Of a DNA stretch of 64,000 nucleotides, positions 1 through 9,200 are shown in pieces. Each line of letters opens with the position of its first letter. Position 1 is the stretch's first letter. The stretch covers positions 31,852,942-31,916,941 of the forward strand of contig OX465281.1 of NCBI GenBank assembly GCA_949987705.1, given 5' to 3'. The notes beneath the pieces are model-generated. The model saw only the letters and a list, made by a program, of their open reading frames with translations. It was not told where the DNA came from and did not search any database. This stretch comes from Thereva unica (taxonomy: Eukaryota > Arthropoda > Insecta > Diptera > Therevidae). Both the position numbers and the translations under genes were made by a program.

Positions 1-1640
1 ATAATATGTTTTTTTTTATCGTACCTGAGAATTTATAAGACAACAACAGCGCCAATGGAGGTAAGGAACGTGATTGTAACTGTACAAACAATTACAGAGA
101 TCGCATATGGTCAGGTCTAAAGAGTCGTCATTATATCAAAACAACCGGCAATTCTATCTATGCACACCTGAGTCGAGGTGATTGATATGTTGGCAATTCA
201 TCAACGTGGAATCGTCTTCGATTCACGCAATGTAAAAAAAAAAAACAATAACAGCAGAGACGTAACAACGATTCGAGGGGGTCATTATTCTGACATCGGC
301 ATACCAAAGAGAGTCTTCCACCGATAAAAAAATATGGATACCTGGTGGATACCTGGACGATACCTGGTGTTTATCATATCGCTTCGAAACTAGTTATTTG
401 GAGATTTATGTTGGTTTTTTCCTAATTGAATTCGGCTCTTGTCCGAGGGGGTATAATGCACCCTGGCCGAACGTTTCTGGCCCAGTATAATTAGACCTAA
501 ACTTTACCTTAGAGATTAAGATGTCACTTGAAATTTATCTTCAAACTTTTTTGTACTACTTAAAAACTGGATAAATTTTTTTTTGTTAATCTTAAATCTT
601 CTACGATTATTCCACGCATAATTAATGATAATTCCAATTAGATGCCATTATCGCGACTTGGAACTGGTTTACTTTCGAGAAACAAGTCTTTTCGATAACA
701 GTTCGACAAGAAAAACAAATTTTGATTAATCGGTTCGCCCAAAAATTCATCGATAATTTGTTTTAATCAAAAATACTACCTTTACTACATACATAAATAC
801 TGTATTTAAATCAATCCCAAACTCCATCGATTTGTTAATCGATTATCGTGACTTGCTCTGCCGCTTCCTACCTCCGCCTATGGAAATGTGACGAGGAATG
901 CATTTTTGACACTGAGGAATTTTTTCGGAAAAAGATTCGATCATCGAATGAATATTCATGGCCACGACGAAGCTCCATTGGAAATAATCGTCTATAAATA
1001 AAGGTTAATTAGGCACAAACACTTTTGATAAATCTCGATGAAATTTAATATTTCTGACCACACTCAAGTCTCGGACGACGCCATTAGCCGTGTGTGTGTG
1101 CTTGAAGAACGCCTCTCCCAGCAGGTAATCAGGTCAAGGGATCTGCATAGACACCACCACTACAACAGAACGCTATAATTGCTTAATTCAATATCACCTA
1201 GGACTTATTTTCTGGATTAAATTTCGTGTTGCTTAGCTACAATCTCGGCTTTTCACAATAATTAATCGAATTAGCATCCTTTGGTCAGATGTTGGGCTGT
1301 GATAGAGGATAGAGCCATTAAGTGTCCTTGCAGTGATTGCTAAGTACCAACACAGTCGCACATGGAATTGCTTCTATGTTTCGGTTATTATCCTGTCATA
1401 ATTTTGCGCAAGGAGGACAATCTGTTGTGTTGGGTTTATCGGAGCATCTAATTAGTCATTTCGTTCTCTGGTGGATCTAGAAGGACTCTGTAGGAAAAAT
1501 TGGCTCATCCTGAAAGTTGTTTGTCCTGGTAGAAGTATGTTCTGGACTAATTATATTGGGTTGTGTTGATTGCAAGTAGTTTGTTGGGTAGTTAAGTTCC
1601 TAATATTTTTAATAGATGGATGGATAGATGGTGGATAAAT
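1..1640. other. gene-free AT-rich flank
   Basis: I see no coding region, RNA gene or clear transposon here. A small triplication of the motif GATACCTGG occurs near 337, 348 and 359. Poly-A/T runs are frequent. Short open frames present have no recognisable composition or motif. Confidence 0.5.
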
Positions 1641-1809
1641 AGTAGTTAACGATAGCTTGAGACCTCTCCGTGGTGCAGTGTAGATATTAAAGCACCAAAC
1701 CCGAGTTTGGCCGTAGACAGCGAAGTGAACGGACGTGTGCTGGTCCGGTCCGTCAAACACGCCTCGTTGAAAACAAAATAAATTCGAAAAAAAATTTTTT
1801 CTTTTAGTA

Positions 1810-2523
1810 CAGTCAATATGCAACGAAAAGAGGCTTGCGCTCCGAAAAATGACAAACCGACATTTGACCTTGAAAGTCGTTAGGGGGGCGTGTCAGGAGC
1901 CTACTGAAAAATTATGAAAGTCGCGGTGCATGCAGATTTTGAGAAATTCAAAAATTTAATAAAAAAATTTTGAAACGCGTTTTTCTCAGAAAGTATAGGT
2001 TTTAGCGAAAAGTTTTTTAAACAAAAAATGTAGAGGTCATTGCGAACTACATTTTTTGTCATTGGAGTGACGTCATTCGACTTGAAATACAAAAAGTAGA
2101 TGGCGCTAAAGGATCAAAAAAGTGTTTCTTTGCCATTTTCACTAGGAAAAATTAATTTTTTTACAATAATGTAAATGAGAAAGTTGTTTGTCATAAAATT
2201 ATCTACAACTTTTGTTTAAACAAAATTTTTATAAAACTTACCGTTTTCGAGCTGGAACTTGTCGAAGTGTTCATTTTATTTCTGTATTTTTTATTGAACA
2301 ATTTTATTTTATTGTAAGTGTATTGGAGGTTCCTAATCATTTTGTCGTACGTCGTGCCCTTTTTCTCCGTGGTTGTTGGTCCGGGGAATCACTTCTTATT
2401 TGTTCGGTGGATGTTATTCTCTGTAATTCTGCGTCTCTTCGTTCTCTGTGGTCGAACTCGGTGCTGGTTCTCTTCGGTTGCCAGTGAACGACTTGAGAAG
2501 GAAAATCCAAATCATCATCGTCG
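1810..2523 (+). repeat. left arm of long inverted repeat
   Basis: This arm is the reverse complement of 2900-3602, with about 10 extra bases near 1824. It is an inverted duplicate of the C-terminal coding part and 3' region of the element's ORF, so open frames inside it are antisense shadows of the right arm. Confidence 0.85.
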
Positions 2524-2580
2524 GTACTTTTGGAGGACTTACGTTTGAACGGAAAAAAGCAGTGAAGCCGCTGTCAATCA

Positions 2581-3085
2581 TGACATCGAAAGTGAAGGTG
2601 GATGATACAGTTGTTGCAATAGATCCAATGCTACTTTTTCAACGAATGGCAATTTACCAGGCTACAAACGATGAATTAAAGAGATTTTTGGCATTTGAGC
2701 TCTCCCCTTTTCCATTATCTCTGTTCGACGATAATGGAATGCGAAAAGGAATTAAATCGTCTTTTTATAAGGAATTCTCGCCTGTAACTGAAACTCGACT
2801 TGGAAACAATCCACTTTTTGTCTTTGATGGTGGATATCTGTTGCACAAAGTGAAAGTTGTAGTAACACACCTGACATCGAAGAAGATGAAATTTTTATCG
2901 ACGATGATGATTTGGATTTTCCTTCTCAAGTCGTTCACTGGCAACCGAAGAGAACCAGCACCGAGTTCGACCACAGAGAACGAAGAGACGCAGAATTACA
3001 GAGAATAACATCCACCGAACAAATAAGAAGTGATTCCCCGGACCAACAACCACGGAGAAAAAGGGCACGACGTACGACAAAATGA
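2581..3085 (+). pseudogene. broken transposon ORF: conserved DPMLLFQR-type region plus acidic/basic C-terminus
   Basis: Two frames join into one protein-like series. The first, from the ATG at 2581 to about 2870, reads MTSKVKVDD, then AIDPMLLFQRM, FELSPFPLSLFDDNGMRKG and FVFDGGYLLHKV. I associate this type of sequence with uncharacterised transposon proteins of invertebrates, but I cannot name the family. The second frame runs from about 2861 to the TGA at 3083-3085. It has an acidic patch (DIEEDEIFIDDDD) and ends in a basic, NLS-like PRRKRARRTTK. AATAAA signals follow at about 3109 and 3127, as expected for a gene 3' end. A +1 shift separates the frames. The part after 2900 lies inside the right inverted arm. 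No upstream exon is visible, so the protein is truncated. Function unknown. Confidence 0.5.
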
Positions 3086-3602
3086 TTAGGAACCTCCAAT
3101 ACACTTACAATAAAATAAAATTGTTCAATAAAAAATACAGAAATAAAATGAACACTTCGACAAGTTCCAGCTCGAAAACGGTAAGTTTTATAAAAATTTT
3201 GTTTAAACAAAAGTTGTAGATAATTTTATGACAAACAACTTTCTCATTTACATTATTGTAAAAAAATTAATTTTTCTTAGTGAAAATGGCAAAGAAACAC
3301 TTTTTTGATCCTTTAGCGCCATCTACTTTTTGTATTTCAAGTCGAATGACGTCACTCCAATGACAAAAAATGTAGTTCGCAATGACCTCTACATTTTTTG
3401 TTTAAAAAACTTTTCGCTAAAACCTATACTTTCTGAGAAAAACGCGTTTCAAAATTTTTTTATTAAATTTTTTAATTTCTCAAAATCTGCATGCACCGCG
3501 ACTTTCATAATTTTTCAGTAGGCTTCTGACACGCCCCCCTAACGACTTTCAAGGTCAAATGTCGGTTTGTCATTTTTCGGAGCGCAAATTGCATATTGAC
3601 TG
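2900..3602 (-). repeat. right arm of long inverted repeat
   Basis: Reverse complement of the left arm at 1810-2523. Unlike the left arm, it is in the sense orientation for the acidic/basic C-terminus and carries polyadenylation-type AATAAA motifs after the stop at 3085, so it is probably the ancestral arm and the left arm the inverted copy. Confidence 0.8.
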
Positions 3603-3869
3603 TACTATTTGTGAAGTGAAAAAAATCAAAGCCCACTAAAAAAACAACAACAACAAAACAAAAGTGGAAAAAAATACGCGCGGCAGTGTAAAGCGAAGGC
3701 CTCATCACCCTTTCTACAGACAAGCGACCGACGAACAGCACAAGTAAGTTCCCTTTGCTTCCTACCCTCACTCGAATCTCGGACCTGCAAGTGTCGTACC
3801 CGAAATCTGTCGGTCGTCGAAATTTGCCTCGTTTCAAAAGGCATAACACTTTAACGCAGGCAAATTTCG

Positions 3870-4340
3870 TTGACTCTGATGGTTGCGGCAGATGTAATTC
3901 CGGGAAATATCTCTAAGAATGTGGCAATTGAACCTGCGCAACCGAAGTCCCGTTACAAGTCAAGCTTTGTTATTGACCTCTGTAACATTCGTGGACTTCA
4001 CGCGAACTTCTCTTTTGTTGAGTGCCACTTATTAAACTTTAAACCCCCAATCCTCGCACTTAGTGAAACCCAAATATCACCCGATAATGACTTAAGTCAA
4101 TATCAGATATCGGGGTACACCTTAGTGCATAATCTCTCTCCCCATAGGGGCATTGCCATCTACGTTAGGGATGACGTGGCTCATTATGAAATATGCAAAA
4201 GCACTTCTTCAGATTTTAACTCACTTTGGATTAAAATCATCATCCGAAACCACGTCATATTCTTTTGCTTCTTATACAGAAGCCCTAACATAAGTAACGA
4301 AGCCTCCACTTCATCATTTGACACTATTAGTCCGGGAGGC
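3870..4340 (+). pseudogene. APE-type endonuclease, N-terminal half (family A)
   Basis: The frame opens with an ATG and at about residue 31 reads IDLCNIRGL, the usual first strand of the AP-endonuclease-like nicking domain. It continues with ILALSETQI (the catalytic Glu strand), HRGIAIYVRDDV and FFCFLYRSPN. The rest of the domain (the GDFN and SDH regions) is absent because the frame runs into unrelated DNA near 4340 and stops at 4391. In a working element this domain nicks the target DNA for target-primed reverse transcription. The copy is therefore not functional. Confidence 0.75.
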
Positions 4341-4885
4341 AGCGTTGCATTTTGGCGGCTCATTTCTTCCCACTTGATTTTTTTGCAATAGATAGTTTAG
4401 ATAAGACTAATAACAGAAACAACCGTCAGACGCCAGTATCGTGGTGGGGGTGGTCGTGGGAAAATGTGAAAGTGGTAAAAAAAAAAAGTTCGTCGGCTTA
4501 TTTCTTACCACTTGAGCATTTGCACAGTTATTGTTTAAGTGATAATAAAAATTATAAAAAAAGTCAGCTGCGTACCTAGTGGGGGATTATGCGTCAGTCG
4601 CTTGTATAAACCTGTCAAAAAAACACATTTTATAAAATCATTTCAAATTCAATGAAACTTATACATAAAATTTCTTTTATAATTAGAAGAATAAAAAGCA
4701 CAATCACCTGTATGCACAATGGGGGTAACACCGTCAGCTGTCAGATAATAAGTGCTGATTGGGTTTTTAACGTTAGCATTTTATAATGTATTCAAAAAAG
4801 AAACTGATTATCTTCACAACGTTATGCCAGCAGCTATCGACAATTTTTTGTGAATATAATCTGTAAACACATTATTTCAAAATAT
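4341..4885. other. non-homologous filler inside family A copy
   Basis: This stretch replaces the end of the endonuclease and the RT fingers (roughly 1 kb of a full element). It is AT-rich, has no terminal inverted repeats or flanking duplication that I can see, and encodes nothing recognisable. It could be filler from a deletion repair or the worn remnant of another insertion. Confidence 0.45.
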
Positions 4886-4893
4886 TTCTTGTG

Positions 4894-6258
4894 GCTGGAA
4901 AACAGCTCCTTCCCTCCAACTACCGCCCAATAGCAATCACTTCTATCCTCTCCAAAACCATGGAGACGATAATTAACAAAAAGCTAATGGGATATCTAGA
5001 ATCTAACCAACTTATAAACGACAAACAATACGGCTTCCGACAAAAAAGATCCACTGGTGATCTTTTAGTTTGCCTTACAGAACACCTCAACCGAAGTTTG
5101 CATGGATCTGGTGAATCTAGTTTGGTTGCTTTAGATACCTCCAAAGCTTTTGATAGAGTATGGCACTCAGCCTTGTTAGCTAAACTCAAAGCTATTGGAA
5201 TAGACTCGCTTCTGTATCAGTGGGTTGAGAGTTTCCTTTCCGGCCGTTCAATTAAGGTAGTTTTGGATGGCGTCAAATCTGAATCTCACCCCATCTCTGC
5301 GGGGGTCCCCCAGGGGTCAATTTTATCACCGGCCCTATTTCTCATCTTTATAAATGACCTTCTTTCAATCCCCTCCAACCCACTTCTCAGCTTCGCTGAC
5401 GACGGTACTCTACGTTACTCGTACAGCTTCGATACAAGAGAGACACATGCCAGATCCTGTCTTGATGATCGTGAACTAATGTTCAACTCTATTAAGAACG
5501 ACATTGAACTTATTATAGAGTGGGGAAAAAAGAATCGTGTCGAATTCAACCCCTCCAAAACCAAGTACTGTCTTATTTCAAAGAAAAAGATCAACACCTC
5601 ACCATCCTTGACAGTGGATAACGTGGAAATAAAGGCCGACCCATCCCTACACATCTTAGGCGTGACATTAGCCAAAGACTTGCGATGGAATGACCATATA
5701 TTCCAAATCGCCAAACAAGCATCCCAGTGCTTGGGATTTCTTAAGAGGTGCAAGTTCCTCCTCCAGCCATCGGCCCGTGCTGTTATTTATAAATCCTACA
5801 TTCGGCCTCTTCTCGAATATAACTCCATCGTTTGGGGCGGCGCTCCAATAACAACCTTAGCATGGTTAGATAAGGTCCAAAAAAAGGCCCTTAAGTTAAT
5901 TAATGACGATACCGCTTGCTCCAACATCGACCCCCTAAGCCACCGTAGGAATGTAGCAGCACTGACAAAATTTTATCGCTACTATCATAGTGACTGTTCC
6001 TCCGAGTTAAACGCTCTCCTGCCTCCACGGCAATCTTATACCCGCAACACCAGATTAGCCCACTCATCTCATTCCCTCCACCTGCAACTCCCCCTTTCAC
6101 GCACTCAACAAGATATGAATTCGTTTGTAAATAGAACAACTCGACTGTGGAATAATCTCTCGCAGTCGGTATTTCCGAGCTCCTACAACATCCAAGAGTT
6201 CAAACGCAGGGTTCATCACCACCTTCTTCAATACCCCCCGTACCTTTATAATCCTTAA
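4894..6258 (+). CDS. reverse transcriptase of family A (palm, thumb and C-terminal tail)
   Basis: An open frame of about 455 codons without internal stops. It enters from GTG-initiated upstream sequence, so there is no native start. Numbering from 4891: SNYRPIAITS at about 9 (RT motif 1), YGFRQKRST near 47, LDTSKAFDRVWH at 81-92 (catalytic Asp strand), GVPQGSILSP from 138, and FADDGT at 168-173. The active-site box is FADD instead of YADD, and the same holds in the antisense copy at 56.7 kb. The thumb and the usual NxxxWNNL-type tail (TTRLWNNLSQSVFPSSYN) precede the stop. No RNase H follows. It would copy the element's RNA at a nicked chromosomal site. It lacks fingers and a complete EN, so it is probably inert alone. 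Confidence 0.85.
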   Translation, partial: AGKQLLPSNYRPIAITSILSKTMETIINKKLMGYLESNQLINDKQYGFRQKRSTGDLLVCLTEHLNRSLHGSGESSLVALDTSKAFDRVWHSALLAKLKAIGIDSLLYQWVESFLSGRSIKVVLDGVKSESHPISAGVPQGSILSPALFLIFINDLLSIPSNPLLSFADDGTLRYSYSFDTRETHARSCLDDRELMFNSIKNDIELIIEWGKKNRVEFNPSKTKYCLISKKKINTSPSLTVDNVEIKADPSLHILGVTLAKDLRWNDHIFQIAKQASQCLGFLKRCKFLLQPSARAVIYKSYIRPLLEYNSIVWGGAPITTLAWLDKVQKKALKLINDDTACSNIDPLSHRRNVAALTKFYRYYHSDCSSELNALLPPRQSYTRNTRLAHSSHSLHLQLPLSRTQQDMNSFVNRTTRLWNNLSQSVFPSSYNIQEFKRRVHHHLLQYPPYLYNP

Positions 6259-6390
6259 CCTATTCCCCCCACCCCTCCCTGGTACTAAGCTTACTGCTAG
6301 ACATTGCACCATGACGTGACAAATGACATGACGGACTAGTAGTACAAAGGGTGACTCCTGAGCTTAGCACTAACACATAAAAAAAAAAAA

Positions 6391-7780
6391 CCACCATACA
6401 AGAGGTTCGAAATTCGATTTCACGCTATGACATGTACCTTCTCTTAGAAGAAGGAAGAAAGCCATCTTCTATTCAATTGTTGAAGACAAAGCGTCGGGGT
6501 AGTTTTTGGATGGGGGCTTAGTGGAGTAAACCCGTGTTTTGTAGTTGTCGGTTTTTTTTTTTAAATTCTTCTCTGCAGAAAAACAGTCAAAAGTTCCAAA
6601 GAGTTATTTGAGTCTTTATCTTGCACATAAAAAATTTCAATAGCCAAAGCATTGAGAGAATGAAATTTGGAGCACAAGTCATGGAGAAAAGCTTGCTAAA
6701 ACATAACATCTCTACTACAAAATCAGATCTCTACCTCATGAAAATTTCGAAACAATACAACGACGACGAAACAGAAAGGCGAGCGTTTGGCTATTTAATA
6801 CAAAACAACATCATCGGAGGTCAAGCAGCATTGAACGTGATTAGTACTCGGTTGGGTGACCGCTTGATAAAATTATACTCACCTTTAAAAATATAAAGCT
6901 TTCGACATCTTCGCAGTTTTTATCCGAAATTACAAAATTTATAACTATTTTTTTCACTCGGGATCAAGTACCAATCATTTTTCCTCACGGGAGGCAGATA
7001 GGGCATTCCTTATGGGGTAAGAAGTTAGATCCTTTTTTTTTGACCAATTAAACAAAATAGAAACAGAATAAGGAAGTTAAGATATGACAATACATGCAGC
7101 AGTTAAGAGCTAGAGTGGGCTATCCTTAGAGGTACAGCTCAGAAGCCTTGGCTTCGCATCATTCAAAAACAGTGCCCCAGGAAACTGGCGGCAATGCTTT
7201 TGAAGAGTTACATGTCAAAATTCTTGTTATGACCGTGTAACTTAGAAGGAAAAAATTTATCTGGCGCATGCAGGAGGAAAAGGGCCCAAGCAAGGAAGGT
7301 CCGAGGGGAATTGCGGAGCTACAGGAAGCCGCACGAGAACCGCTTGCGCGAACTCCTCAACAAACTAAAGGCAAAACTGCGGTCAGGAACCCAAGAAGCA
7401 GACCCACAAGTCAACGTTCGTTCTGTCATTTCTTGACCCTATAGAAAATTGTCAGCAGTATTTCCCTTATCTTCTAGATAAAACAATCGCGTGCCGGACA
7501 TATCTGGGGCACTGCTTAATCAGCAGCGGTCAGAGGATTCCCCAGGCGAGCAGGCACCCCAGAGGTAAAAAATGGGACCTAGAAGGACCCTCATACCGGG
7601 ATAAATTGGTCGTGGCAGTGGTCTTGGAAAACTTCCCCGAAGGCAAATTGACAGAGGGAAATCCTCCTCAATTTATTACTCCATCCTGACTGGGGTGGAC
7701 GATAGTCTTGTAGACGATTGCGATTTCACATTACTATGAAAAAAAAAAAAAAATACTCATGCTGGCTCACATTGGAGGTG
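6391..7780. other. mostly unassigned DNA with faint retroelement traces
   Basis: A 91-codon open frame at 6621-6896 (plus) has no motif I recognise and may be chance. Around 7080-7450 and 7520-7700 the plus strand gives broken stretches reminiscent of the linker between EN and RT in I/Jockey-like elements, for example a KWDLEGPSYRDKL-like string, but they are too decayed to assign. A poly-A run sits at 7740-7753. Confidence 0.35.
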
Positions 7781-7784
7781 CTAC

Positions 7785-8571
7785 ACACGAGACTAATGCC
7801 TAATCTCCAATGGCAAAACCAACCACGAACCAACCAACCAAAGTGCTGCATCCTATTCCTTCCCATTGTAAATTGAATTATCCGTCTCGTTCGTGTTTTG
7901 GTCGACATGGGTAACTTTCCGTATGTGTTAGTTAAACCATTTGAGTTGCCACATGAAATTCAGCGGCCAATTTAGTACAAAAAATGTCAAAAATCAAGGC
8001 ATAAACGACGTTTAATTGTATTTGAATATCACGCTAAAAAATTTGTCATCAGAAAAGTCTAATCTAGTAATAATAATAACAAAACAGACATTTCTGACAA
8101 TTCACATCTACAGTGAGTGCGTTCACTTAGTAGCACAATGTTACATTATGTGACTAATGTAACACAAAGTCGTTCAGTTAAGGATTTATGTAAAATATTT
8201 TTGACGTTGGTAGCACAAAAAATCGTTCACTTAGCATCGATGTTATGTCGTTTATGTAACATAAACCGATGAAGCTGTTTTGCTTCCCCAAACGTTGCAT
8301 TATGACAGTTGAAAGTTGGTCATAGTGAATTTGACATTTGTGGCATATCCCAACACATATCGTTCAGTTAAGTTTCGTTACATAATGTAACAATCTTCCC
8401 TTCTCTTTTCTTTTGCTATATTTTACATTATGTTACATTATGCCACTAACTGAACGCAGCCAGTGATAGGAATATGTGTGAACACATTTTGTCAGCGAAT
8501 TCAGCCTACTGGTACGTGGTTGGTTCGTGGTTGGTTTTCTCATTGGAGATTAGGCATAAGACTCACTGGTG
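7785..8571. mobile_element. outer inverted-repeat element (nested MITE pair)
   Basis: About 55 bp at 7785-7839 (including GCCTAATCTCCAATGGCAAA and a CCAACCACGAACCAACC run) return as the reverse complement at about 8513-8570. No transposase is encoded between them, so this is a non-autonomous element. A second inverted-repeat element (8111-8465) sits inside. No clear target duplication was found. Confidence 0.65.
8111..8465. mobile_element. 355 bp MITE with degenerate inverted repeats and internal sub-repeats
   Basis: The left end, CAGTGAGTGCGTTCACTTAG, matches the complement of the right end (CACTGGCTGCGTTCAGTTAG), and the similarity continues through a GTTACATTATGT-rich stretch for roughly 40 bp. 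The internal motif CGTTCA(G/C)TTA recurs near 8171, 8223 and 8360, each followed by ATGTTAC-like sequence, so the element is partly built from repeated units. Non-coding. Confidence 0.65.
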
Positions 8572-8619
8572 AAACCGGTTTTAGGGGAGAGAACCGTAAA
8601 AAAGAAAGCGGAACATAGG

Positions 8620-9200
8620 CTAGTGTAGAAAATAGTCTCATGTGTAGCGAGTATACGAGTGGTCCAGTGCAATCTGCAACACAGTAGGGCTATCCCTACA
8701 CCATTGCGTTTAGGCATTGTTTGCCTAAAACACTTCCTGACTTCTTAAACGACAAGAGACCTGCCAGCGGTGATGATAAAGAGGGGGCAGAAAGAACATG
8801 ATTATTTTATGCTTAGCATAACTTCCTTATAATTACAAAGACCCGTCACTGACCCCTGTGCTGAATGTCGAGCCGTGATTTGTGACAAGTTTTTTGAGTT
8901 GAAGAAAGTGACGTTTCAATCGAAATACGATTTTCAGCATAGTGGCCTAGAGTGGAAGTGCTAAGTGCGAGTTTAGCCCCCTATGCTGAAAGTCGCAATT
9001 CGTCTGAAACGCCAGTTTCTTCAACTCAAAAAACTTGTCACAAATCACGGCTCGACATTCAGCACAGGGGCCACTGTCTAAGGAGCTTAAGGAGATCTTG
9101 GGTCACTCTGACATGAGCGATCTGCGAATTTTTGTAGGATGTAATGCCAACGCTCACCATGATGTCTGGAATCGCAGTTGAATAAACGAAAGGACTACCT
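8620..9200 (+). pseudogene. endonuclease fragment of an RNase-H-type non-LTR element (family E-like)
   Basis: The plus strand gives CLKHFLTS, TTRDLPAVMIKRG, IILCLA(stop)LPYNYKDPS and, after a 228 bp insertion, KELKEILG and IFVGCNANAHHDVWNRS. The order matches the APE-type EN of I/Jockey/R1-like elements, in particular the GCxANAHHxxWxS box, which carries the catalytic GDxN-equivalent residues. Stops and shifts are present. Only the middle of the EN remains; no RT follows. Removing the inserted hairpin element at 8848-9075 with one GTC restores the frame exactly (DPS-KELKEIL). Confidence 0.65.
8848..9075. mobile_element. 228 bp near-perfect hairpin MITE with GTC target duplication
   Basis: Two arms of about 100 bp are inverted copies with few mismatches; the stretch from CCCCTGTGCTGAATGTCGAG through GAGTTGAAGAAA is identical in both. 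The loop is about 40 bp. GTC flanks both sides (8845-8847 and 9076-9078). The element sits inside an EN reading frame that becomes continuous when it is removed. Non-coding. Transcribed read-through would fold into a long double-stranded hairpin. Confidence 0.8.

Larger units (their letters stand above)
1810..3602. mobile_element. 1.8 kb palindromic (fold-back) DNA transposon, TA-flanked
   Basis: The segment is two long inverted arms (1810-2523 and 2900-3602) around a 376 bp loop. The outer ends read CAGTCAATATGC and its complement, and each is bordered by TA (1808-1809 and 3603-3604), which fits a TA target duplication as made by Tc1/mariner-like and some other DNA transposases. The arms are almost identical: a 91-codon open frame at 2212-2487 is repeated exactly at 2935-3210 on the other strand, and a 63-codon frame at 1901-2092 differs by one residue from its mate at 3330-3521. 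The only obvious indel is about 10 bp near 1824 in the left arm. The loop and right arm carry a decayed ORF. The superfamily is not established. Confidence 0.8.
3620..6390 (+). mobile_element. non-LTR retrotransposon, family A, main copy (internally deleted)
   Basis: A LINE-type element with an endonuclease start (3870-4340), an unrelated 550 bp stretch, the reverse transcriptase (4891-6258), a 3' UTR and a 12-nt poly-A run at 6379-6390. About 250 bp before the EN frame are more GC-rich and may be the 5' UTR, though the exact 5' end is unclear. The 3' UTR motif (around 6294-6378, including ATGACGGACTAGTAGTACAA) recurs in the copies at 29.6, 52.9 and 55.8 kb, which ties them into one family. 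RT type, a C-terminal tail without RNase H, and the APE-type EN place it in the Jockey superfamily or close relatives. I do not assign a clade. Confidence 0.85.

Noticed and set aside
2212..2487. 91-codon hydrophobic open frame (and its identical mate at 2935-3210 minus)
   Set aside because: It is the antisense shadow of the C-terminal coding sequence in the right arm, where the other strand has the acidic and NLS-like composition plus AATAAA signals.
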